From Veillonellales bacterium (GTDB lineage Bacteria > Bacillota > Negativicutes > JAAYSF01): a stretch of DNA of 64,000 nt. The stretch covers positions 69,671 to 133,670 of the forward strand of contig JBDKTO010000045.1 of NCBI GenBank assembly GCA_039680175.1, in the 5' to 3' direction. A program made the translations under genes and the position numbers. Under the pieces are notes generated by a model, which was given only the letters and a program-made list of their open reading frames with translations, made no database searches and had not been told where the DNA came from. Positions 31,454-40,094 of the stretch are shown one piece after another (position 1 is the stretch's first letter; each line of letters begins with the position of its first letter).

Positions 31454-33150
31454 GAGCTTTCCTCCTTGCCTTTCAGTAACCACATCAATTCCAATAATGC
31501 CGACTTGGTTTCAGCCGTAGTTTCGCCAAGCAACCCAGCGATTTCCTGTGCCACATGCATTTGCTTATTAATAATTTCAGTAGATTTCTCCACCGTTTCT
31601 TCTTTCATCTTTTCCCATTCTTGAGCTCGTCTTTCCCGCTCGGTTACATCGGAAATAAAACCAATCACTAAGCCATGTTCCGGAACAGGTATAATCATTT
31701 GCTCGGTAACGATGCCGTAGCTGGGGTATTCCACCCGTGTACCAATCGTTTTTTTACCTGAATCAGCTGCTTCCAGAAAGTCGGAACAGTCGATAAATTC
31801 AAACAGATTTTCGCCTTTTTCCATCAGCTTTTCACTGCTAAACATCCGCTTTATCGCTGGATTAATATCCTGAATCACCATTTTTTTACTGACTACTATG
31901 ATTCCAGTATCTGAATTTTCCACAATCAAATTGGCAAACGACTCTGCTTTCGATCGCATATAGGGAATGCACATTTCTGTCTCAGCCACTCCCCTGAACA
32001 CCGCAATTGCTTTTTCGCGACAAGTATTATAACCACAAGCGCCGCAATTTTTTTCATCAGCCCGGGTAAATTTACCCGTCTGCTGAAGAATCAACCGGAT
32101 TTCATTTTCACTGGGCTCAGGATTGACCACCGGAGTAGGTGTATATTTACAAGTAAAATCGAGAGTAGCCGGTATTTTAATGGCTGTTGTACCGCCTTTA
32201 TAGCGGTTTGCATATTCAATCACTTGTAACCTTCTAAGGGGAATTGAGTGCTTACTGCCGCTTGCCGGTCCGCCTATGCAGCCGCCGATGCAAGAAAAGG
32301 CTTCAATAAAGCGTGGCGCAATTTCCCGCTTGGCTAAACTATCAAAAACTTCAATACATTTTTCAATGCCATCAACAGCAATGATTTCCGTGTCGAGAGT
32401 ATCATGATTCATAAAAGATTTTAAGATACCGCCAGCCACTGGGAAATAGCGGGCATTCCCCAAAGGCTGAGGGATAAACGGTTCTATAACAGGGTGCACA
32501 TTACTTTGGTTCATCCACTGCCGCAGTTGGGCAAACGTTATGACAGCGTCAACAGCACCTTTTTCCCTTTTTTCAGTCTGCTCAACAAACTTGGCATTGC
32601 AAGAGCCAGCAAAGACAACAAATGCATCTTCTCCATACTTTCGTTTCAGCAGCAATCCATTGGCCATCATGGGAGATACAATCGGAGCTAGATTGCCCAC
32701 TAAATCAGGATAATATTTTCGGATCATATTGACAATAACCGGACAGTTGGAGGAAATAACAGTAGAATGTGCTTGTTTTAATAACTGTCGATATAACATT
32801 GATAACACCTGAGCTCCAACTGCCGATTCCTCTACTGCGCTAAAGCCTAATGCCTTGATAGTCGCTACCAATCGATCCGGCGTGTAGTCGGAAAATATGC
32901 CTACAAAGGAAGTAGCCATACTCAGAATTACTTTACGCCCGCTGGCAATCGCCTCTTTTATCGCCGGTACATGTGAATTGACGCGTTTGGCGTGCTGGGG
33001 ACATTCTACAATACATTTACCGCAAAGTATACATTTATCCTCTAATACTCTTGCCAGCCCATTTTTTATACCAATAGCTTTAACCGGACATGCCCGTAAA
33101 CAACGATGACAATCTTTACAATTCACTTTACGTGTATTAATTATTTGCAT
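31450..33150 (-). CDS. PAS-containing hydrogenase-like H2 sensor (HydS, group C-like)
   Basis: The 566-residue protein has two [4Fe-4S] motifs (C11-C21, C40-C50), an H-cluster domain (~60-300), a further four-cysteine motif (C369, C372, C377, C394) and a PAS domain (~405-505), ending in a helical tail. H-cluster ligands are kept (C136, C184, C287, C291), but the proton-transfer cysteine position is asparagine (SSNCPVI, N135) and L2 is AGSCNAK. Loss of that cysteine with a PAS domain is characteristic of sensory HydS proteins such as that of Thermotoga maritima. The 4-nt overlap with the phosphatase gene suggests a signalling pair. Confidence 0.85.
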   Translation of the reverse strand: MQIINTRKVNCKDCHRCLRACPVKAIGIKNGLARVLEDKCILCGKCIVECPQHAKRVNSHVPAIKEAIASGRKVILSMATSFVGIFSDYTPDRLVATIKALGFSAVEESAVGAQVLSMLYRQLLKQAHSTVISSNCPVIVNMIRKYYPDLVGNLAPIVSPMMANGLLLKRKYGEDAFVVFAGSCNAKFVEQTEKREKGAVDAVITFAQLRQWMNQSNVHPVIEPFIPQPLGNARYFPVAGGILKSFMNHDTLDTEIIAVDGIEKCIEVFDSLAKREIAPRFIEAFSCIGGCIGGPASGSKHSIPLRRLQVIEYANRYKGGTTAIKIPATLDFTCKYTPTPVVNPEPSENEIRLILQQTGKFTRADEKNCGACGYNTCREKAIAVFRGVAETEMCIPYMRSKAESFANLIVENSDTGIIVVSKKMVIQDINPAIKRMFSSEKLMEKGENLFEFIDCSDFLEAADSGKKTIGTRVEYPSYGIVTEQMIIPVPEHGLVIGFISDVTERERRAQEWEKMKEETVEKSTEIINKQMHVAQEIAGLLGETTAETKSALLELMWLLKGKEESS

Positions 33151-33395
33151 AGTATTCGCTCCAAAACTTTTTGCTTAAAAATTTCTGCGGCGTTCTGTTG
33201 TGAAACATGAGTGATTATTTCGTCATCAATCTTAACGACAACACCTTCCGTGCAATGTGCCTGACAAAATTCGCCCATGATCTCAACCATTCCCTCAACA
33301 TGATATTTTGCTAATAGTTCTTTAAACTCATTTACAACACCATAAGCACCCCGTAAGTGACAGGCACTTCCAAAACAAATTGCTATCTTTACCAT
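33141..33395 (-). CDS. Thioredoxin-fold [2Fe-2S] protein heading the hydrogenase operon
   Basis: The 84-residue protein resembles the one at 30039-30281: CFGSACHLRG and CQAHCTEGVVVKIDDE provide the cluster cysteines. It overlaps the sensor gene by 10 nt. Start ATG 33395 (MVKIAICFGSAC) behind GAGGTG. It may donate or accept electrons for the sensor protein (inference). Confidence 0.8.
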   Translation of the reverse strand: MVKIAICFGSACHLRGAYGVVNEFKELLAKYHVEGMVEIMGEFCQAHCTEGVVVKIDDEIITHVSQQNAAEIFKQKVLERILCK

Positions 33396-33438
33396 AGTAC
33401 ACCTCATCGGACTGATATTAAATAATTAACTAAATTCA

Positions 33439-33467
33439 ATGGTATCATGATAATAGTACTTGTTCAA
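33439..33467 (-). promoter_or_regulatory. Likely sigma-A promoter of the hydrogenase operon
   Basis: On the minus strand TTGAAC (33462-33467) and TACCAT (33439-33444) are 17 bases apart, about 45 nt upstream of the first gene. No clear operator palindrome overlaps it. Confidence 0.5.
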
Positions 33468-33525
33468 TATTTAATTTCTTCAACGATAACCGCAAATAAA
33501 TACAGGCCTTTAGCAAACAAAAACC

Positions 33526-33556
33526 TAAAAAGGCTTCCGATTACTCAGAAGCCTTC
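33526..33556 (-). terminator. Terminator after tRNA-Val
   Basis: AAGGCTTC (33530-33537) pairs with GAAGCCTT (33548-33555); the minus-strand transcript ends in TTTTT. It lies 11 nt beyond the tRNA 3' end. Confidence 0.88.
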
Positions 33557-33566
33557 ATTTCTAATC

Positions 33567-33643
<77 letters not shown>

Positions 33644-33688
33644 TTAAGCATTAATTATTATATTACGGTAAACAAAACTTGTCAAGGA

Positions 33689-34822
33689 TTAATATATAAT
33701 ATGATTTGCAATAACCAAACGCTGAATTTGGTTGGTTCCTTCATAAATTTGCATGATTTTGGCATCACGCATGCATTTTTCTACCGGATATTCTTTAGAG
33801 TAACCATAACCGCCCATCACTTGTACAGCATCAGTAGTCACTTTCATCGCCATATCGGCGGCAAAACATTTCGCAATAGCCGATTCTTTCGCATAAGGCA
33901 CCCCTTGATCTTTCAACCAACAGGCTTTATATACCAATAGACGGGCCGCTTCAATCTGCATTGCCATATCTGCAATCATTGCCTGCACCAGTTGAAAAGA
34001 AGCAATCGGCTTCCCAAATTGTTCCCGTTGTTTTGAGTATTTAACCGCTAAATCAAACGCTGATTGGGCCAGTCCGACAGAGACTGCCCCTACCAAGGGA
34101 CGAGCAGCATCTAAAGTCTTCATGGCGATTTTAAAGCCTTCCCCTTCACGACCAATCCGGTTAGCAGCAGGAACGCGTACATTATCAAAGACAAGTTCAC
34201 ATGTGTTGGAAGCGCGAATACCCATTTTTTCTTCTTCTTTACCGATCGTAAAACCAGGTGTATTTTTTTCTACTATAAAAGCAGTTAAACCGCGAATCCC
34301 AGCATTTTTGCGTGCATTCGCAAAAATAACAAAAATTTCAGCCAACCCACCATTAGTAATAAAGCATTTTGTTCCATTTAATATATAGTCTTCGCCATCT
34401 TTTATAGCTGATGTAGCCACTGCACCAGCATCCGAACCTGCTCCAGGTTCGGTAAGGGCGAAAGCGGCCAGTTTTCCGTTATTAATAACCGAAAAAAACT
34501 TTTCTTTTTGTGCTTCGGTTCCCATAATCACGACCGGATATGCAGCTAGCGCATTAGCTGCCGCACTTGTAGCAACACCGGCGCAGCCTTTACTCAATTC
34601 TTCGTAAATCAAGGCAAGCGAAACCGAATCCAGACCAGGTCCATCATACTCTTCGGGAACAACTAAATTCAACAAACCAGCCTCATCAAACTTATCCAAC
34701 AAGCCTGATTTCATTTTCCCTTCTTTATCCATCTCCAATGCAAACGGGCTGATTTCCTTTGCCACAAACTCCTGCGTCATTTTTTTTAGAGCCAATTGGT
34801 CAGGGGTAAGATTGAAATCCAT
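33689..34822 (-). CDS. Acyl-CoA dehydrogenase (butyryl-CoA dehydrogenase-like)
   Basis: The 377-residue flavoprotein has FALTEPGAGSDAG and KCFITNGGLAEIFVIFA in the FAD-binding middle domain, and the catalytic glutamate in MQIYEGTNQIQRLVI. Length and motifs fit short-chain enzymes that interconvert butyryl- and crotonyl-CoA. No etfAB or thl/crt genes are adjacent, so its electron partner is elsewhere. Start ATG 34822 (MDFNLTPDQLALKKM) follows AGGAGG; the longer frame is not family-like. Confidence 0.9.
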   Translation of the reverse strand: MDFNLTPDQLALKKMTQEFVAKEISPFALEMDKEGKMKSGLLDKFDEAGLLNLVVPEEYDGPGLDSVSLALIYEELSKGCAGVATSAAANALAAYPVVIMGTEAQKEKFFSVINNGKLAAFALTEPGAGSDAGAVATSAIKDGEDYILNGTKCFITNGGLAEIFVIFANARKNAGIRGLTAFIVEKNTPGFTIGKEEEKMGIRASNTCELVFDNVRVPAANRIGREGEGFKIAMKTLDAARPLVGAVSVGLAQSAFDLAVKYSKQREQFGKPIASFQLVQAMIADMAMQIEAARLLVYKACWLKDQGVPYAKESAIAKCFAADMAMKVTTDAVQVMGGYGYSKEYPVEKCMRDAKIMQIYEGTNQIQRLVIANHIIY

Positions 34823-34922
34823 GCTTTTCCTCCTTATCTTCCAAAAAGTCCTAGAAATAAGTATACCGCATAATAATTTTTTTGTTAACACTTATAACAA
34901 AATTTTTCTACATAAATGATAA

Positions 34923-35372
34923 TTATTTAAGCAGCAGCCTTGCGCCAATCGCTAATAATAGTAATCCCGCTGCCTGATTCCAACCGCAAGGAATGCGTTC
35001 AAGACCAAATCCTCCGAAATGATCAATCAGAACAGCCATCAAAACCTGTCCCACAATGATCGCCGTCGTGGCATTTGCCACACCAACCTTAGGAATGCTT
35101 GCCGCAACCAAATAAATAATAAAAACACTAATAACTCCGCCTAAATAAGTGTACCAAGGCGCTTGCGGCAAAGCCCCCAAATTTCCCTTTCCCATCCGGC
35201 CGATAAACAGCACCATCATTAATAACACAGTTCCTATAATATGAACGACAAAAGTGGTTTCCAGCAAACCAATCACTTTACTTAACGCCGAATTTAATGA
35301 CCCCTGAACTGCCATTAATATTCCGGAAATCAGAGCTAACACCAAAGCCATTACATTCGAGGAAATATCCAA
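34923..35372 (-). CDS. DMT-superfamily membrane protein, YdcZ/DUF606 type
   Basis: About 149 residues with five hydrophobic helices and the family features LALISGILMAVQGSLNSALSKVIG at the N terminus and a C-terminal AAGLLLLAIGARLLLK helix. Members are small drug/metabolite-type transporters, often acting as dimers; the substrate is unknown. The best start is TTG 35372, ten bases after AGGAG; an internal ATG at 35351 has no ribosome site. Confidence 0.8.
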   Translation of the reverse strand: MDISSNVMALVLALISGILMAVQGSLNSALSKVIGLLETTFVVHIIGTVLLMMVLFIGRMGKGNLGALPQAPWYTYLGGVISVFIIYLVAASIPKVGVANATTAIIVGQVLMAVLIDHFGGFGLERIPCGWNQAAGLLLLAIGARLLLK

Positions 35373-35444
35373 TACGCACACACTCCTTACGTTATAATAA
35401 AATAACTCGTTTTAGTATGTGCGCAAAAGTATAACTATACCGCT

Positions 35445-36173
35445 TTATAAAACTTGTGATGAAAGCCAATTAATAACAGTATCGGTTGCTTGTTCGGAGT
35501 GATGAAGAAATTGATGGTCACCCCCATCAATTACGGTTAATTGTTTTGGGCTTAAAATTTTTTCCCATAACATTTTTGCTTTGCAAACTGGTACAATAGC
35601 ATCCTGACTACCGTGAATAATCAGTACAGGAATGGGTGGCAGCGATTTTGCCAAGCGCAGTAAATCAAAGTTTTCAAAATCCTTGACAAAACCCGGCAAT
35701 AACTGCAAGAATCCCCATTCATCTTCTTTAATTATACTATTACCGGTCCGAAGCATCTCATAATCCTGTCCCAATGATAACCGAAAGGTTTCCTGTAAAT
35801 CCCATGGCGTCGACCATAAACATAAACCGGCTATTTGTCGATCTGCGGCAGAAAATGCCAAAGCCGCACTGCCTCCCATGCTTCTTCCTAATAATATAAT
35901 GCAGGGAGCAATAAAGTTGCGACAATAGCCAACAACCGCCGTCAATTCTTTCAATTGACACGATAACATTTCCTGAGGAGTAAAATCAAACCGCAGTACG
36001 TATACTCCCAATTTTGCCGCCCGGTTTGCCAGCTTGAAGGCCCGTCCGCCACCTTCTTTCGAGCCGCGAAATCCATGACAGATAATTAACACAGTATCAG
36101 AACTGCCGCCTACCGGTTCATGCAGCACGGCCGCCAATTGCTTGCCATTAGCTGAAATACTTAAACTTTTCAC
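35445..36173 (-). CDS. Alpha/beta hydrolase
   Basis: The 242-residue protein shows an oxyanion-side HGFRGSKEGGG motif, the nucleophile elbow GRSMGGSA, an acid in IHGSQDAIVP and a histidine in GGDHQF. It lacks a signal peptide, so it is likely a cytosolic esterase or peptidase-like hydrolase. Substrate not assignable. Single gene with its own start ATG 36173. Confidence 0.82.
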   Translation of the reverse strand: MKSLSISANGKQLAAVLHEPVGGSSDTVLIICHGFRGSKEGGGRAFKLANRAAKLGVYVLRFDFTPQEMLSCQLKELTAVVGYCRNFIAPCIILLGRSMGGSAALAFSAADRQIAGLCLWSTPWDLQETFRLSLGQDYEMLRTGNSIIKEDEWGFLQLLPGFVKDFENFDLLRLAKSLPPIPVLIIHGSQDAIVPVCKAKMLWEKILSPKQLTVIDGGDHQFLHHSEQATDTVINWLSSQVL

Positions 36174-36225
36174 GTCTCATTCCTCCAAGCCACAGAATCA
36201 ACCCGGCAAAGCAAAAATAAATTTG

Positions 36226-36257
36226 ATCAAAAAAAGAAAACAGGCGTCTGCCTGTTA
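36226..36257 (-). terminator. Terminator after the 3D-domain protein
   Basis: ACAGGC and GCCTGT pair across AGAC; TTTTCTTTTTTT follows on the minus strand. The hairpin touches the stop codon of the upstream gene. Confidence 0.88.
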
Positions 36258-36836
36258 ATCCATCACATAAATCGTAATTCGTTGAACCCCAAATTGTAAA
36301 GCGTCACTTCGGCTATCAAAGGCCAAGTCAATACTATTGCCCTTTATAGCTCCACCAATATCATCAGCAATAGCATATCCGTATCCTGGAATGTATAGAC
36401 GCGTTCCCAGGGGAATCACCGCTGGATCGACTGCGACAAGCCCTTTTCGAACTAAATTTCCTCGACAAGTATAATTGGAATTGCCGTCATCATTGCTTGT
36501 ATAGGCAGAAGCAATCACATTCAACGCTCTACTATATCGGCCTGGTTCTGAACTGGATCGTTCAAGATACATGTAGGTTTCTCTTCCCACAGTACCATCA
36601 ACTACAAGCCCATTACTCCGTTGGAATTCTTTCACCGCACGTAGTGTAGCGGTGCCAAAAATTCCATCAATGTCACCGTTGAAAAATCCGGCATCTGATA
36701 ACATTCTTTGGATAATCTGAACATCGTCACCCCGCATACCTACCTTAATCAGTTTGTCCCCCTGCGCGGCAAAAGCAACAGAATTAACCAAAAGTAAAAC
36801 TAGCGTAAACGCTATCCATAAGTACCCTTTTCTCAA
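36255..36836 (-). CDS. Secreted cell-wall protein with peptidoglycan-binding and 3D domains
   Basis: The 193-residue protein has a signal peptide (WIAFTLVLLLVNSVAFAAQG), a PG_binding_1 repeat (VGMRGDDVQIIQRMLSDAGFFNGDIDGIFG) and a 3D domain (VAVDPAVIPLGTRLYIPGYGYAIADDIGGAIKGNSIDLAF) named for its three aspartates. Such proteins are lytic transglycosylase-like (YocH/Rpf-like) wall hydrolases. Its transcript starts with a c-di-AMP riboswitch, which matches the known wall-hydrolase members of that regulon. Confidence 0.88.
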   Translation of the reverse strand: MRKGYLWIAFTLVLLLVNSVAFAAQGDKLIKVGMRGDDVQIIQRMLSDAGFFNGDIDGIFGTATLRAVKEFQRSNGLVVDGTVGRETYMYLERSSSEPGRYSRALNVIASAYTSNDDGNSNYTCRGNLVRKGLVAVDPAVIPLGTRLYIPGYGYAIADDIGGAIKGNSIDLAFDSRSDALQFGVQRITIYVMD

Positions 36837-36849
36837 TTAAATCACCTCT

Positions 36850-37010
36850 CTTTTAACGCCTCCGAGGTTAGCTGTCGGGTTAGGGCCAAAGAGAAGAATA
36901 GAGAAATAGCCCTTCCGTACGCCGGATTCACCCCTATATTTATATTGGTTCCCCCGTACCGAGACTTAAGTAAAATTTTCACTTAAGTCTATATGGATTC
37001 AGCATTGTAT
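36850..37010 (-). promoter_or_regulatory. ydaO/yuaA-type cyclic di-AMP riboswitch
   Basis: On the minus strand the leader holds the conserved blocks in order: GCTGAATCC, a GACTTAAGT/ACTTAAGTC hairpin, GGTACGGGGGAACCA, GGGGTGAATCC, and CCCGACAGCTAACCTCG followed by GGCGTTAAAAGAGAGG. These are the hallmarks of the ydaO class, which binds c-di-AMP and turns off wall-hydrolase and osmolyte genes. The leader runs directly into the 3D-domain gene. No obvious intrinsic terminator is visible, so control may be at the ribosome site, or the expression platform overlaps the 3' end. Confidence 0.93.
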
Positions 37011-37062
37011 TTATTATACTATAAATTATTCATATCGTCAAAATATTTTTCTGACTTTTCAA

Positions 37063-37779
37063 TTAAATTTCTAACAAATTGATAAGATTTTTCGTTACAA
37101 TCCCAGTCGCTTCAAGTCCTTGTTCTGTTTGAAAACGTCGAACTGCTTCTTCTGTCATTGCACCAAAAATACCATCGGCTCTGGAATCCAAATAACCCAA
37201 TTCCCGCAGTTTTATTTGTAGCAAAGCGACATCCGAACCGGTCATTTCGTATTTAAGCACTCGTTTAATTTTTACTTTGCGGCCCTCAATTCTTACCTCC
37301 GTACCAATCGGCACCCATTCAAACAGTTCTTCTATGTCGCGGTTACGCATACGAATGCAGCCATGACTGGCAAACTGACCAATTGACCAAGGGTTGTTAG
37401 TGCCATGAATTCCATAAATACCCCAGGGAACGTTAAGCCCCATCCAACGTGTCCCGAAACCCGATCCCCAATTATACGCTTTCCAAACCACATTCCATTC
37501 ACCAATCGGCGTCGGCGTATCACTTTTTCCTACGGCAATACGATACTTTTTATACAGTTCTCCGTCACTATGCACTTCCAAAATTCGCTCCGGAATTTTA
37601 ATCGCAATACTCACCAAACCGACAGGCATCCCGCTAGGCTGATTTTCAATCCCCGCTAATTCTTGTTCATCAATATATTCCAAACCTAAAATTCCGCAAA
37701 TAATACTCATAATCAGAAAAATAGCAACGCCGCAATATACTCGCGATCGTTTCAATTTCAGCAGTCGAAGACCACTCAA
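37063..37779 (-). CDS. L,D-transpeptidase (YkuD) with C-terminal peptidoglycan-binding domain
   Basis: About 238 residues: an N-terminal membrane anchor (VYCGVAIFLIMSIICGILGL), a YkuD domain with the catalytic HGTNNPWSIGQFASHGCIRM motif (His and Cys present) and a PG_binding_1 repeat at the end. It should cross-link or anchor peptidoglycan outside the membrane. I favour TTG 37779 as start because GGGGGGAT lies six bases upstream. It lies between two 3D-domain genes. Confidence 0.87.
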   Translation of the reverse strand: MSGLRLLKLKRSRVYCGVAIFLIMSIICGILGLEYIDEQELAGIENQPSGMPVGLVSIAIKIPERILEVHSDGELYKKYRIAVGKSDTPTPIGEWNVVWKAYNWGSGFGTRWMGLNVPWGIYGIHGTNNPWSIGQFASHGCIRMRNRDIEELFEWVPIGTEVRIEGRKVKIKRVLKYEMTGSDVALLQIKLRELGYLDSRADGIFGAMTEEAVRRFQTEQGLEATGIVTKNLINLLEI

Positions 37780-37868
37780 CCTATCCCCCCCTACAAACAA
37801 ATCTTTTTCAATTATATGCAGTCGATGAATTTGATATTATGAGTCCTAATTCGAGAATAAAGATTTTA

Positions 37869-37897
37869 TTAAAAAAACCGGCATTAATAGCCGGTTA
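37869..37897 (-). terminator. Terminator after the second 3D-domain gene
   Basis: AACCGGC and GCCGGTT pair around TATTAAT, followed on the minus strand by TTTTTTT. It overlaps the stop codon. Confidence 0.88.
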
Positions 37898-38623
37898 GTT
37901 TAACGTATACACTTTTATATTTTTGATCCCATAGTCCAGCGCCTCTTGCCGGGTATTGAAGGCTAAATCAATTCGATTCCCCTGAATGGCACTTCCCTGA
38001 TCGGCAGCAATCGCTTCGCCGTAGCCTTCAACCCAAAGCTTAGTTCCCATAGGAATAATCCGGGGATCAACGGCAACTACACCTTTTTGAATCACTCCGC
38101 CCATATAGGTTTGATTTTTCCATTTCCCATTATCAAGGGGTCCTGACGCATAAGCGGTAGCTGTCATATCCATTACCCGCCGATAGTTTTCTGGTGCTCC
38201 TGTCAGTGAATTGTTTTCCATCTCGACACTCGGTGTCAATATATTTGCTTCTTTTAACAATAAAGAAAGAATATCAACTTCATCCTTATGAGCAACCAGC
38301 TGCTCTTCAATCCGCTGTCCCAATTTCTGGCGTATGCCTTCTTGGGCAACCGAAATAATATTACTACTAACTGCCGTGGCCATAATATTTCCTTGTTCTT
38401 TTTTCCCTAAAGCATTTTGTGCAACAGCGCTAATTAAAGCATCGGTTTTACCCTGATCCAGTTGTTGTTTTATCTTAATCAATTCCTGTACGTTTGAAAT
38501 TCTCGAATTCTGGGCAGCAATTTGCACTAATGAATCTTCTAACGATGAAGCATATGCTTGCGATACCGTAGGATAAAAAATGTTCAAAGCCAGCATCATT
38601 GCAATCATTACATTCTTTTTCAT
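37895..38623 (-). CDS. Secreted 3D-domain protein (YabE/YuiC-like)
   Basis: The 242-residue protein has a signal peptide (MMLALNIFYPTVSQAYAS), a middle helical region without recognised domain (residues ~30-140) and a C-terminal 3D domain (AVDPRIIPMGTKLWVEGYGEAIAADQGSAIQGNRIDLAF). It is a likely peptidoglycan lytic enzyme, possibly sporulation-linked as with YuiC. No riboswitch precedes it, unlike the 3D gene at 36255. Confidence 0.84.
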   Translation of the reverse strand: MKKNVMIAMMLALNIFYPTVSQAYASSLEDSLVQIAAQNSRISNVQELIKIKQQLDQGKTDALISAVAQNALGKKEQGNIMATAVSSNIISVAQEGIRQKLGQRIEEQLVAHKDEVDILSLLLKEANILTPSVEMENNSLTGAPENYRRVMDMTATAYASGPLDNGKWKNQTYMGGVIQKGVVAVDPRIIPMGTKLWVEGYGEAIAADQGSAIQGNRIDLAFNTRQEALDYGIKNIKVYTLN

Positions 38624-38697
38624 AAATAGCCCCTTTCAGCCGTATTTACCTTCCTATTTTACCATGTAGTTAACATAAATAATATCGGTAAATTTAG

Positions 38698-38733
38698 CAA
38701 AAAGCCTCCAAGCACCGAAGCGCCCGGAGGCTC
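38698..38733 (-). terminator. Terminator after the M20 amidohydrolase gene
   Basis: AGCCTCC and GGAGGCT pair (38703-38709 with 38726-38732); TTTTTGC follows on the minus strand. Confidence 0.85.
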
Positions 38734-38828
38734 ACTTATTAGAGTATTCTTTTAACGCTAAAACGCCGATAACTTTTCTCACTGAACTCGGAAGGAATTA
38801 AACAAACAGCTAATATAAATTTACCCAC

Positions 38829-40049
38829 CTACTTTGCTAATTCATAAAGTGTTTCCGCTAAAACATCAATTCCAGCCATAATATCTTCCGGATTGACATA
38901 TTCATCCGGATTGTGACTCAACCCATCATGACAAGGAATAAAAATCATTCCGGCAGGTGCTAAATAAGCCATATTCATGGCATCATGCCCAGCCCCGCTA
39001 TTCATCCGCTTGTATGTTTTCCCCGCTTTGCGACAAACCTTTTCGATTACCTGGGTTATCGCCTGATTCATTTGTACCGGTTTGTCAGCGGATAGCATTT
39101 CAATGGCCATGGAGGTTTCCTGTCCTTCGGCAATAGTGCTAACTGCATCCTTAATATCCTGCAGGCATTCGATAATACTTTTTTGATCCACACCACGAAT
39201 ATCTACCCACAATTCCACTAACCCAGGTATGACATTCATAGCGCCTGGATACACTTTTAACGCTCCAACTGTTCCCACCGTACCATAACGAGATTGTTCC
39301 AAAGCAACTTCCTGTATAGCCAGAATAATGGCTGCCGCACTCACCAGAGCATCGTGCCGATCTTCCATCGGCGTCGTTCCCGAATGGCCGGCAACACCCT
39401 GCACAGTAATTTTTAAACGGGTAGGAGCCGCAATCGCCTCAACAATGCCAATACTGTGACCTTCTTTCTCCAATACAGGTCCCTGTTCTATATGTAATTC
39501 AAGAAAGGCTTTGATATCCTGCTTATTTCTCATACAGTTTCCAATTGTTTCAAAATCAAGTCCCTGCTCCCGTAAAGCTTGAGGAAAAGAGATGCCTTCA
39601 CAATCAGTTGCTTTTCTCCAAGCTTTACTGTTCCCCCTGCCAGTCATAGCTTTACTTCCCATTGTGGCATAAGCAAAACGGCTGGATTCCTCGGCAGCAA
39701 ATACAACCACTTCTAAAGGATGGTTCGTAGAACGCTCCTTTAGACGCCTCATAGCCGCCAATCCCCCAACCACTCCCACTACGCCGTCATATTTACCGCC
39801 GTCAGGAACAGTATCCAAATGCGAGCCGGTAAGCACAGCCGGCAACCGTGGATCCATGCCTTCAAGGCGTCCGATTACGTTGCCGATCTCATCCTGCCGG
39901 ACAACCATGCCGATGTCTTGCATTAACTTGATTACATACTGTTTAGCTTGCATATCAGCCTTGCTAAAAGCCTGCCGGTTTATACCGTGGTCTGCTTTCC
40001 CAAATTCAGAAATGTGTTGAATAATCTCCATGGCCCACTCTTTATCCAT
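38829..40049 (-). CDS. M20-family amidohydrolase (allantoate amidohydrolase / N-carbamoyl-L-amino acid hydrolase)
   Basis: The 406-residue zinc enzyme has GSHLDTVPDGGKYDGVVGV, AAEESSRF, HIEQGPVLE and GAGHDAMNMA, the metal and substrate motifs of the HyuC/AllC group. It cleaves N-carbamoyl or ureido groups; which one cannot be told from sequence. No other allantoin or hydantoin genes are near. A nitrogen-scavenging role would fit the glutamine synthetase and asparaginase genes nearby (inference). Confidence 0.85.
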   Translation of the reverse strand: MDKEWAMEIIQHISEFGKADHGINRQAFSKADMQAKQYVIKLMQDIGMVVRQDEIGNVIGRLEGMDPRLPAVLTGSHLDTVPDGGKYDGVVGVVGGLAAMRRLKERSTNHPLEVVVFAAEESSRFAYATMGSKAMTGRGNSKAWRKATDCEGISFPQALREQGLDFETIGNCMRNKQDIKAFLELHIEQGPVLEKEGHSIGIVEAIAAPTRLKITVQGVAGHSGTTPMEDRHDALVSAAAIILAIQEVALEQSRYGTVGTVGALKVYPGAMNVIPGLVELWVDIRGVDQKSIIECLQDIKDAVSTIAEGQETSMAIEMLSADKPVQMNQAITQVIEKVCRKAGKTYKRMNSGAGHDAMNMAYLAPAGMIFIPCHDGLSHNPDEYVNPEDIMAGIDVLAETLYELAK

Positions 40050-40094
40050 TTGTCCGCCCCCTCTCCATTCTGCAAATGATCTAATCGACTATGT

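Noticed and set aside
33651-33688. Terminator between the acyl-CoA dehydrogenase gene and tRNA-Val
   Set aside because: No hairpin with a T-tract could be found in this short AT-rich gap.
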